Below the pieces are notes generated by a model. It saw only the letters and a program-made list of their open reading frames with translations, ran no database searches and was not told the DNA's origin. A stretch of 64,000 bases of DNA, taken from positions 434,001 through 498,000 of the forward strand of contig CAOLHI010000393.1 in the NCBI GenBank assembly GCA_948474755.1, in the 5' to 3' direction. Position 1 is the stretch's first letter, and each line of letters begins with the position of its first letter. Made by a program: the position numbers and the translations under genes. This DNA comes from Ctenosaura bakeri (taxonomy: Eukaryota > Chordata > Lepidosauria > Squamata > Iguanidae). Below are positions 37,001 through 49,000 of the stretch, one piece after another.

Positions 37001-40000
37001 ATTTTTTCTAGGATGAAGCGAGCCTGGTTGTTCAGTTTTGCAGACTCTGCACCCAGCATTCCAGCAAGCCAGTCTTTTCTTAAGGAGTAATAGCGCAATC
37101 TAAGTTCATAAAACTCCCTTAGAATATCCTCTGCAGTTTCATATTTCTTCAGGCAGCCAACGTGGTCAAAAAGTACCTGAAACAAAGAGCAATATTCCAG
37201 AAATAAACAATCTGGAAGTCTCTGATTGTAACCTGGAAGGCTGCATGTGAACTCCTTGTCCTAACTCTCAGTTATTTCATCTCAGCTATCAACTTCTCTG
37301 TGGGAGCTATCAAAAGCCACTGAGTGTTCTAGGCTACTAATAGAATTTCCCTTGAACTCTTGTATTAGTTTACTTTTTAAAGGCCCTTTTAAAAGAAAGT
37401 GTAAATATTTTTGTAAGACAGGTGTTAAAGTAGCTCCTTTAGGAATCTCCTCCAAATGACCAAGCAAAGAAGCTTTTTGTAGACTGTGGGAGTTTGCGCA
37501 TATCTTTCATACTGTAATTTCAAAATTTCAAAATGTAATTTTTGCTTAAAATGCAAATACCATTCTCAGTACCTAATTACTCTGAAGCAAGTTCCATCAA
37601 TTTCAATGGGCTGTACAAAATATAAAGCATTTTTCATTTTGTTACCTTAATTGGCCCCATCTGATTGCTTGCCTCATTTCAGGCTGAATAAATGGAGCAG
37701 GCCCCAGATTTAGTTTGCTTCTGGATTCTTTCTTACCATGTTGTTGCAAGAAAGAGGAGTCTGCAGTTTGAAGACTTTGTGTAGCCCAGCAGCTTCTGCT
37801 TCCACCAGCTTTTGCTCGCTCATTTTTACTACAAATTTGACAGTAGTGTCTGTGTGGTATTCTTTGTAGTCTGTTATTAGTGGAGGAGTCTTCTCTGTAC
37901 CATTCAACATGGGCTCCAGAACCTGTTCTTTGTATACCTATGGTAGGAGAAAAGACCAGCATCATGGTTTGCCTTTCCCTTACAATAAAAGATGCTCAGG
38001 AACTTATGAATGTTAAATTGTTTAAGGAATACAATAAGAAATTACATCATGTCTTACCTGTGTCCATGTGCGAACAGGAAGCTCAGAAATTTCAATGGTG
38101 GTTGAATCAAGAATGGACACCTCCCCGTTGGCTAGGTACTGGTTTTGCCCAAGTGAATCTATTGTCCCCTTGAAATTCTTGTAACTAGGAACCTAAAATT
38201 ATAGAAATTATAACAGAGTAAGCCAAACTCCATGGAATTCCCAAGGTTCCATAATATGATTAGAACAGTGAGGGGTGTCTAGATATACAGGGAAAAGGAA
38301 ACAAGGACTGAGAGCAACAGGGAAAATCTTCAGAGTGCAGAGGTAACATTCATCAATTTTCTAAGTCTTTCAAAATAGACTGTGTACCATACAAAATTTT
38401 CCTGATTGTGCAGACTAGCCATCCACTGAAAATCTTTAACAGTGAAGAAAACTTGTACCTCTGGCATTAGTCAAGAGTTTTCTCCAGTTCTTAAGTGTCA
38501 AAACAGCAGGGGTGAAAATTTTGCTCTTGCTCTCCACACTTAATATTTCTCTTTTTTAAAAAATTGTCAACTCTTTTTGATTAAGTGGTTAATACATCTT
38601 CATTACCATTGGCAGTGGTTCATCTCCATCCAGCATGCGTCGAATGTTATTCACCACTTCTCGGATATCGTAGTTGGGAATCTTGCATGACCAGCCAGTT
38701 CCAATACCCTCAGCACCATTGATTAACACCATGGGAATGATGGGGACATACCATTCTGGTTCTACCCGCTGGTTGTCATCATATAAAAATTTCAGCACGT
38801 TGTCATCAATTGCTGGAAAAGCCAATCGTGCCAAAGGGCTAGAAAAGGAAATAATTCATGTTTAAATTTTTTTATGGTTACTCTTGCAGAAATATTATTC
38901 TGGAAAGGACAGGGAATCATCTTGCAGAATATCATGGAACAGTACTTGTTATACCAAGATTGTGTAAACAGATTAGAAGCTTTAAAAGTGGCTGTTACAA
39001 CCTTCAAAACAAATACAGTCCAGCCAAGTTCAAGTAGGCCACTACTAACCTCAGCATAGTGAAGATGTATCTAGGGCTAGCAGAGTCCTTCCCACCATGC
39101 AACCTGGTACCAAATTGGCCAATGGGCTGCAGCAGGTTTAGGTTATTGCTGCCCACAAAATTTTGAGCCAAATTGATAATGGTCATCATCAGTGAGGCCT
39201 GTAACAGACAGATTACAAATTAAGAAGGAAAAAACAAAACAAAACCCCAAAATGTGACCAAAGTACTAGGATTTAGCAGAAAGGGGTTGTAGGAGAGAAG
39301 GTAGAAAGACATGGCAGACACCACATTCTAAAGCAAAGAAATTAATTGGTATGGGGGAAATTAACTTGGCCTCAATTATGGGCCAGAAGAGCAAGGGTTG
39401 CTGGGAGTCTACTTCTTCCTGGTTTCAATTACCTGAGCTGTTGACCAGTTAGTCTGTAGTTGCAGGAAAGTGAGAAAAGTCACTTGAGCACTAAACTCAG
39501 TCAAGGATCAGAGTATCAAGAATTGTTCCTTATCTCCCAGCAAAAAAGGAAGATAACTTCTTAGGATGATTTTCCCTTCTTTCTAAACATTTTTACTAGT
39601 TTTGCTTGCCACTCAAAGACTTTGGGACGGAATGGGATACAAATTTAACAAACAAAGCAGTACTACTACAACATTAAAACCAGAGCAAAGACAGATGTGG
39701 CCTACAATCATGAGAACAGAATTTGAGCGGCAGATCTACAACACCAGTCTTCTTTCAATGTGTGCCAGCCCTTCCCTGGAGCAAAAGTGCCAAGGCCTTT
39801 CTGGCCTCATTGCACTCTGTCACTTCTCTTACCTCTCCATGGTGGTAAGAGGACATCTCAGCAACTGACCCAGCCAACTGGGCAACTTTCACCTCCCGCT
39901 TGTCATTTCTTTTGAAGCACGTGAACAAAACTTTCCTTTGACCTGGCTTCAATCCTAAAAAGAATTAGTGAGAAGTCACTTGAAGTCAAACCTCAGGCTT

Positions 40001-43000
40001 CTTTTTTCCAAAAAGCAATTGCCAAGTTAATTAAGCCAGTGCCTATCACAGAACAAAACAGATAACGCTGAGATTTAAAGTATCCATCTGAAAAAAGATT
40101 GGTTCTTCCACTTTCATCCTTTGTGGGGGAAGGAGAGGAGACAACCAACCCAGCACCTATTGGAAGAAGGCAAACCCCATTCCTTTGTAATGACCGAGGT
40201 AAGCAGCAGCAAAGTCATTCCTTGAATAGAAAGGCAGATTAGCTCTACAAGGTAGGGGCATCTAGGCCACATTTGCAATAGCACATGGGTACATGGGTAT
40301 CTTAAGTCTCCATCCAATTGATATATGTATAGAAATTATTGTTGTGTGCCTTCGAGTCATTTCCGATTTATGGCAACCCTATCATGGGGTTTTCTGGTAG
40401 CTGGTCCACCACATATGAAAGAATGACCCCACCTTTTCATCACATTTCCAACATCTTTCATTTCTATTTTTAGTTATTTTCTGCAACCTTTCAGGTGTCA
40501 TATACCATCTATGTAGCATTTTATAAAAGTTTTCTCTTAAATTTAAACTTGGTGTAAATTTTATGTCTGTTTCCCATGCCCCCACCCATGTATCCAACTC
40601 AATTGGATGTCCAATATTTTGTGCCCATCCCAAGTGGTTTTCCATGGCTGAGTGGAGACTTGAATCCTGATCTCCAGGGTTCTAGTGCAACACTCAAACC
40701 ACTACACCACCCTTATGTATAGAAGAGAGATTGCACTAATTCATAAATAAGACACTATAAAGTGACAAAAATCACACAAATTCAAGTCATTACACACAAA
40801 TGAAGCTAGCCTATAAGGTGCAGATGAGATAGGTAAGATCTTTTGTTTCACCTAAAAGAATATATTATTTTTGTAGGTTATCTACGTTTTCACCACTATG
40901 CTACCATTGTCACAGGAAAATCTTTGTTTTTTAAATGAAAAGCTAAGAAGAACAGGTTGCTTACCTGTAACTGTAGTTCTTCGAGTGGTCATTTGTGCCC
41001 TCACACACTAGGAGCTTTCGCACACGCTCAGTAACGTTCGGAAGATTCCAGAGCTCTGCAGCTCGGCAGGAACCCCTCCCCCATGCCCTCACTGAGCATG
41101 CTCAGCCTGCCGAGCAACAGTCTCTCCTCAGTTCTGTAGTCCGCCAATAAGGGACCTGAGAAAGAGGGGATGGTTGGGCGGGTGTGTATGAGGGCACAGA
41201 TGACCACTCGAAGAACTACAGTTACAGGTAAGCAACCTGTTCCTCTTCTTCGTGGTCTCTGTGCCTCACACACCAGGAGACTTTGTAGCTTAATGGTTGG
41301 ACGGTGGGTCAGGTCCTAGAGAACAGAAACCAGGACCGCATGTCCAAAGTGGGCATCTCCACGGGACCGGCAGTCAAGTTTGTAGTGGTGCACGAAGGTC
41401 GATGGTTGGGACCATGTCACCAGACGGCACAGTTTCAGCAGACCAACTCCTCGCAGGAGAACTGCCGATGTCGCCACGGTTGTGGTAGAATGAGGCCAGA
41501 GCAACACTGGCGGAGGCTTCCTGGCCTATTCCTATGCCAGCAGGATAGTCTGAGCCACCCCTTACAAGAAAACGTTGGGTGGATACCATGGGGTCTGTTC
41601 GACACCTGCCATATCACACAAAATGGGGTCTATCGAAAGGAAGCAGCCCTGTCTGCCCGTGGAGAAGGCCAAGGCCCAATGAACATCCTGGGAGTGAGGA
41701 GATTGCTCCAAAGGTGTAGTCGGGTCCGGATGGAAGGTTGGCGAGATGATGTCGTGACCAAGATGGAAGGTAGACACCACCTTTGGCAAGAAGGAGATGT
41801 CAGGCTGAAAGACCATGGTGTACTTGCGGAACACGAGGTAGGGGTCATCAGAACTTAAGGCTGTCAGCTCAACTGCCCTCCTGGCTGAGGTGACAGCCAG
41901 CAGGAGGGCATTTTCTTTCTTTCTTTTTTTTTTTATAGTGAAAACCCTGTCATCAGGGCTCAAAGGGCAGCCTCATCAACTGCGATAGCAACAAAGAAGC
42001 AATCACAGCAGTAGCGGCGGCGATACTGGTGGTAAAGGAGCCGCAGGTCCTTCATAAACCACCTCACGGTAGCTGCTGATGGAGACCGTGGAGGTTGGAA
42101 AGCCATGAGAGCAGCAAAGTAAAGATGGGGCACCGTAGGCAGGATCACAAGCGGTACTGGTTCCCGGTGTGCTTCGGCAAAAAGCAAGCAATCATTGCCA
42201 TTTGTAGTGATAGTGGCGGCATGTCAACTCCTTCCTGGCCGCGATCAAGACGTTACCGATGACGGGATTGTCTAGGGTGGTATCCGCCCTGTATGGGAGA
42301 CCAGGAGTGGCAGGACTGGACAGAGAAAAGACCGCTTGGGGTGCGGCAGGAGATCCGGTGCTGTCAGAAGCTTAAGGAGTCGATTGCGAGCGGCCTCGAA
42401 CAGGGGTCTGAAGCCGTGCTGCCTCGGCCATGAGGACAACGTTGGCTTGGTCCACGAGGACGCCCACTAGGTACATGAGGGGAAAGGAAAAACAGAGGAA
42501 GCGCATAGAGGAACCCACCGTGCCACTTGGAGTGGAAGTGTCGCCGATGGAATCGCAACCCAGGCCAGCCCTCGAGGAGTACCGTCGAAAAAAACTTTGC
42601 GTTCTGGTCGGTGGGGAAGAGCTCGATCATCGACTCGCCCCTCCAGTGTCGTAACATCTGGAATGTCTCGCTCGAGAGGGAGCACTTAAGATGACAAGTG
42701 GCATCCCTGCTGGGGGTGACCACTGTGATATTTTCCTGCTCCGCCAGGTGCACCGCTACTGGCTGGGTGTGAAGCAAGATTCACCAGTGCCAGAGGTGTA
42801 GGGCTATGTTGAGGAGGGCGTGGAATGAGTTCCTCCTTGCTTGTTGACATAACAAACTGCCGTTGTGTTATCTGTCAAGATGCACACCATACGGTCCACA
42901 ACCAAGTGGCGAAAATGCCCTTGGCGAAAACGCACTCGGCTTTCCCAATGGCAAGTAGTTCGAGGGCGTTGATGTGGAGGATGTTCTCGTCGTCGATCCA

Positions 43001-46000
43001 CCGGACCTGGGCTTAAGGCCACTATAGTGGGCTCCCTATCCGAAAAAAGGGAAGCGTCCATTGTCACCTACAGTGGGCTCCCCATCCGAAGAAAAGGGGT
43101 GCCTATTGTCACCTTGAGCCATGAAAATGGTTCCCAAAAAGGGATCCCTGACAGGAGATGGTTGTAAGACTGCCACCGTAGCAGGGAGTGACGCACCTGC
43201 GGAGGTATTCAACGCAGACGTCTCTGCTCGTACAGAGGCAGGTTGAAACTGAACCGAACAGTGCTGAAGAAGTCATTCAGGTAGGGGTAGGTCACCACGA
43301 CCTTTGTCCGGAGGTATGATACCACAGGGGCCGTGTATTTGGTGAAGGTCCTGGCCGTGGCAGAGAGTTTGAACGCTAACCCCCCGTACTGGTAACAGGT
43401 GCGGTCGACCATGAGCCATAGGTATCGTCTGCGGTGTGGGCAAAGCGATGTGAAAGTAAGCATCTTGGGATCGATGGAGGCAAGCCAGTCTTGAGGAGAG
43501 AGAGAGTGACCATCTTGACCCTTTTGGGGGATACTCTCATTCACCCCTCCATGGTCCAAGATAGACCACAGGGTTCTGTCCGATGTTCGGCACCGTGAAA
43601 TACGGGGAGAAGGGGCCAGTGGTACTGGGCGAGGACAGAAGTTTCTCAATCGCTCTTCTTTGAAGCAGGGACTGGATCTCTTCCGGCAGAGTGGAGCTGG
43701 CCGGGGAAGAATAGTAGATGCCACGTGGCGGTATACTTCCAAATTGTGTGGCGCAGGTAAGAGGATATTCCCCAATTCCGTGGTAATGCGGTGCCAGGTG
43801 GTGGCGACCTGCAAAGGAGGCCAAGTATGGGACTTCGTCCCTGGTGAGCGCTTCTTCGCAGAAGAAGATTGGCGCCTCCGAGACAGTAGACGGTCAGGAA
43901 GGGGCCAAGCGAGGAGACCGGGGTTGAGAAGTCGAGGGTGATGACCTGCGTACGGTTGCAGACAGTCAGGCATATCGTGACTGGGTCGTTCATCGCCTGA
44001 TCCAATACGGCATTAAACAGCCCCTGGCCATCGAAGGAGAGGTTCTTGAACCTTCTCCTGCTGTCCTCTTAGATGCCCAATGATCTGTGCCACACATTTG
44101 TTTGCCGTGGCTCGGGCCTTAAGTAGTTGCATGGAGGAGACCCGGGCCGTCAATGGGAGGTCTTCAATGCACCTGTGGCCTTCCTCCTGCAGATCTGTGC
44201 AGCTCGGCCGTGCAAGGTGCCGGAGGGGGGCAGAGTTTACCATCGCAGCAGCAGCACCGCGGAATGAGTAGCTCACATGATGGCTGTGCAATGGTCCCCT
44301 GGCACTGAGTGACGAGGCAGAACAGAACCGAATGCCAGAGTGTCCAAACAGGATGGGCTGTGGCCCACAAGTACTTCTGGTGAAGTCGGTGTGCCTCAGA
44401 TGGCGGGCACCGGGTCCTAGATTGATGAAGCCGCATCCAACACGTCTCCTAAGGCCAGGGTTGAGACAAGTGAGTGGCCGGTGTCAACCCTACAGACTCA
44501 ATTTCAAGTTGTAAGATCTCAATTTGGAGGTAAAATATGTGTCTGGTAACGGTTGCAGGTCCGTGAAATCACAGGCACGGACGGGGTACCATAATTGGTC
44601 GGTACCGGCGGAGTAGCTGGAGGTGGAGATACTTTGGTGGCCCTAACAGTAGGAACCACGGGATGGAGACCGCAGCAGGCGATCAGTGCCTCATGTTGGG
44701 GTGGGATCGGTCCCTATACGTGGGGGAATAGGAATGATATGACATCGGTTGAAAACCTACCGTATTCCCAAGCAGTCTCCCATGCAAGTACTATCCAGGC
44801 CCGACCCTGCTCAGTTTCCGAGATCAGACGAGATCGTCTGTGTAGGAAAAGGGCCACGGAGGGGTGGGGTGAGGACGAACTCCTTGCATCCTCAGGGCGG
44901 TCCATCCTCCGAGGGCGATCGGCAGAGACACCACGGAAGCAAGGATAGGCGGGGCCGTAAGCGCGAGCCTTACCGCCGATGCACGACGCGTTCAGGGGTG
45001 GGAGAGGAGGGATCCCATTACTCACGAGGTGTACCCCTCTGTTTCCCCTGTAACAGTCCACGCGTGCGTGCCCGCTGCTGCAGATGACGACCGGGCGCCA
45101 CGGCACAGTCCCGACGGGCAGGCCCGCGGTTCAACCGCTAAGGTGACCAGGCGGGAAAAAATGCAGCCGTAAAGATAGGCCAGCCCAAAAGGCACGGCCG
45201 AGGCGGCGATGTAGTCATCGTCGTCCTCAGGACGGTTCATCCGCTCAGGGTGATTGGGTAGAAAAGCCCGCGGCAGCAAGGGTAGGCGGGTCCGAAGGCG
45301 CGGCCAAGCCATCGGTCTTGTTGCCATCGCCCCTTAGGGTGACCGAGTGGAAGGACCGCGGCAGCTAAGATAGGCGGGGCCGACGGCGCAGTCAGGCCAG
45401 CAGTCTTGTCGTCGTCCTCCGGGCGGGCCAATCCCTTAAGGTGACCGTGCAGGGAGACCGAGGCAGCGAGGATAGGCAGGCCCGAAGGCGCAGCCGAGCC
45501 AGTGGTCTGATCTTCATCCTCCAGGAGGTCCAACCCATCAGGGCGACCGGGTGGAGAGTCCGCGGCAGTAAAGATAGGCAGGCCCGAAGGCACAGCCAAG
45601 CCAGCGGTCTCGTTTCCGTGCTCCGGGCGGTCCATCCCATTAGGGTGACCGAGCGGAGAGGCCGCGGCAGCGAGAATAGGCGGGCCCAAAGGCGCAGCCA
45701 ATCCAGCGGTCCAGGTCTCATTTTCCGGCCGGTGCAACCCCTCAGGGTGACCAGGCGGAGAGAACGCGGCAGCGAGGATAGGCGGGCCCGAAGGCGCAGC
45801 CAAGCTGGCGGTCTGATCCTCCTCCTCCAGGCGGTGCATCCCATTAGGGTGACTGAGCGGAGACACCGTGGCAGCGAAGATAGGCGGGTGCGAAGGCGCA
45901 GCCAAGCCGGCGGTCTGATTCTCCTCCTCCAGGCGGTGCATCCCATTAGGGTGACCGAGCGGAGACACCGTGGCAGCGAGGATAGGCGGGCCCGAAGGCG

Positions 46001-49000
46001 CAGCCAAGCCGGCGGTCTGATCCTCCTCCTCCAGGCGATGCATCCCGTTAGGGTGACCGAGCGGAGACACCGCAGCAGCCAGGATAGGCAGGCCCAAAGG
46101 TACAGCCAGGCCAGCGGTTTGGACCTTGAGTATCTCTGGGGGGGTCCATCTTCTCAGTCACACGTAAGGTATGTTTCCTTTCTTCCCTATCTCCTTTTGG
46201 GTGCTCTGAGAAGGAGGCCATTTTCAATGGGCGGGAGGGAGTGGCCTGGAGGATTAGGCCATTTGCGAGTCCAGTGTACCCTCCCTGAAGAATGGTGTGC
46301 CCGATCAGGGCGTGGTCACCAGGCGCGCTGAGAAGACATTGTGGGCAGTCTAGCTGCACATTAGGTTTTTTTTTTTTTACACAACCTCTTCTTGGTGGTG
46401 AAGCCACAAGACAACAGAGTTCAATTCCTTTCAGGTGTTTCCCAGGAAAAAGGAGGGAATCCGACCTTGCGAACACAAGGACGCAAGATTTGGAAAAAAA
46501 AAGGGGGGGAGTTTGAAGAGAAAGTCAAAAAACACAAACCAAAAGCCTTATTGGCAGCTGCAAAGCTAAGAACCTTCTGTTCGCTAAGGCGGACGAAAAA
46601 GAACTGAGGAGAGACTGTTGCTCGGCAGGCTGAGCATGCTCAGTGAGGGCATGGGGGAGGGGTTCCTGCCGAGCTCTGGAATCTTCCGAACATTACTGAG
46701 CGCGTGCGAAAGCTCCTAGTGTGTGACGCACAGAGACCACGAAGAAGAACTGGCAAATATAACAAGCCTGAGAGATATAGGATCTCTAAAAGCCAACCAG
46801 GAAAAAGATTCATAGGAAACCTATTATATGTTGGTTCAATGTACATATATTAAAGTGAATATTTTTTTTAAATTGCAAAATTTTAATGCATTCATTCCGT
46901 TTCAGGCAAGTGTTTGGAAAAGAAGAAATATCATACTCTTACATCTGCTATTAGAAAATCTCTCTTGCTAATCTTGCACTTTGTCATTAAAAGTCCCCAG
47001 ATATTTACAAAACATTTACAAAACAAGGAAACCTGATCTAGATTTTAAAGTATTCCATGTAACAGGCAGCTTACCATCAACCAAGGATGGGATGGATCGC
47101 TCATTGTCGGAGTTTGAGAAAAGAACAAGTTCTTTGTTGATGAAATCATTGTATGTCAGGTAAGTTGTAGTTTTCCCATATAAGTAATCCTAAGTGTAGC
47201 AAAACAGTTTAAATTATTATGATTTCCATTTAGCTCACTAATACTTTCTTCTACCACACAACTGCTCTCATTGTCTGCACCCCTTGACAAGACAAAGGAA
47301 ATTGTTCTGTTTGTTGCACAGCCTCCCTTTAACTTTTACTAGGACTGTACATAGCTAGTTTCCTGTAATGAAGAGCTCACAGAGAACTGATTCACATACG
47401 CAGACATCACTCAAAGCCATTTGCAATAATTCATAGCTGAATGCCTATCATCTGCCTTCATTTGACTTGCTCAAACATTCCTCACCATACCTTCCTGAAC
47501 ATGTAACAGGGGAATGCTTTTCCTTGCCTGTTTCTATCATTACTTTCTTCATGTGGAAAAGAGATGCATTTGAGTATAATTTGTGTGAAGGCTTTCCAAG
47601 TGAACAAGCTCTTTGTTCTTCCACAGTTCAAGCTTGCCTGGAGTCTCTTCAGATGCACAGTTTTCCACATGACGAAAGCTATACTGCCACTGGGGTAGGT
47701 GCTCCTTTGCTCAATAAAAGATGGTAAGTAACATTCAAATAGGGCTATTGTAGACTTGTATTGACATGAAACCTAGGTCTGTGACTACTGTTTCGAATTT
47801 GAAATAGGTAATTGCTGTTACATAGCAATGATGAACATGTGTATAGAAACTCAGAGCCAAAGAGGGCACAAAGAAAATTTTCAATTGTCATGTTCCAGTA
47901 GTAATTCAAATTTCTCCTATTTTTCTGTGCCCACTCACTGAGGGTCAAACTACACATTACATGAAATGCATGAAAACATGGCTGTTTTAGAAAACAAAAA
48001 TACTAGACACAGAAGAGTCCAATCAAGACCTTGACAGAGATGTTAGTTCTTTGACTATATCATGGTCCTACTGAAAGTTGCTCCCACCTTCAACTTTAAT
48101 AGGAAAAACCTATTAGTGTTAAAGTTGCAAAAATAAAAAAAAAATAAAAAAAAAGAAAAGAAAAAGAAAAAAGGCCCTGTTCCAAATTCCTGCATTTTAC
48201 TGATGTTATGACAGCCTCTGGGCCAAACAGCTGAATCTTCAGTCACAGGCTGCCTCTGATATATTTGCCTGATAGAGAATGTGGTCCTGCACAAAAAAAG
48301 AAAGTTGCCTTATATCTAGCAAGATTATTTGCCCACCTTACATACTGTTTCCTCTCCTGAATCTGGGGCAAAGGTCTTTCATATGATCTGCTATCTACCT
48401 CTACATACAAAGCATACACTGTACTACTGAGTACTATTCTCCCCTGCCCACTATGTAGTAACATGCACCTCTAAAGACCACTTACATCTGGCAGTCCATG
48501 CAGCTTCCTCTGCCTTCGATCTTCCATGAAATTTGTTAGCCATTCCTTTCGGTCATCAACCTTTTTTTTGCTAAAGGCCTGGAACATGACAAAATGAGTA
48601 GTAGCAGTCATGAGTAGCAGACTTAGTCAGGACATAATATATATACATTTAGTATAATAAGTAAAATTATTCTCCTAACATCATAGACTGAAATCATTTT
48701 TACTTCCTCAAAGTCAGTTTCTGCTGACTTTATTTCCTAGAGATTAGGCTTGTCTCATTTGAGCCAGCTACAGTAGAAACATACCCAAGTGTAGGTATTT
48801 CAGGAGGGTAGCACACTCTGGCTTTATTATTTATTTTTTACTACTCTATTATAAGTGAATCCTGAGCACCAACAGCTCAGAGGTATGCAATGCCAGAAAA
48901 ACATTCTCCAAGCTTTTACAGAGCATGTTTGACTTCTTCTGGAATAGAGAACACATCAACACTAGTCTTTTTTAAAAAAAGCATTCCTCTGGTGGGAGCC

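Larger units (their letters stand above)
40950..46749 (-). mobile_element. DIRS-type element, rearranged copy of a separate ITR subtype (copy 3)
   Basis: The 5.8-kb element lies in the TOP2A intron between the exons at 47075 and 39833. Its two terminal repeats agree with each other but differ from the other three copies in the segment around GAGCATGCTCAG. Coding regions are heavily decayed: the RT palm and early RNase H are partly deleted. The first half of gag is replaced by a 5S-like fragment and a 102-bp tandem repeat. Confidence 0.9.

Noticed and set aside
45441..46331. 296-codon plus-strand ORF across the tandem array
   Set aside because: It is open because the repeat unit is a multiple of three bases. 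It has no recognised domain, and codes opposite to the DIRS element.
40950..46749. CRISPR-like reading of the regularly spaced 102-base units
   Set aside because: The units are contiguous tandem repeats without unique spacers, in a vertebrate genome and inside a retrotransposon.
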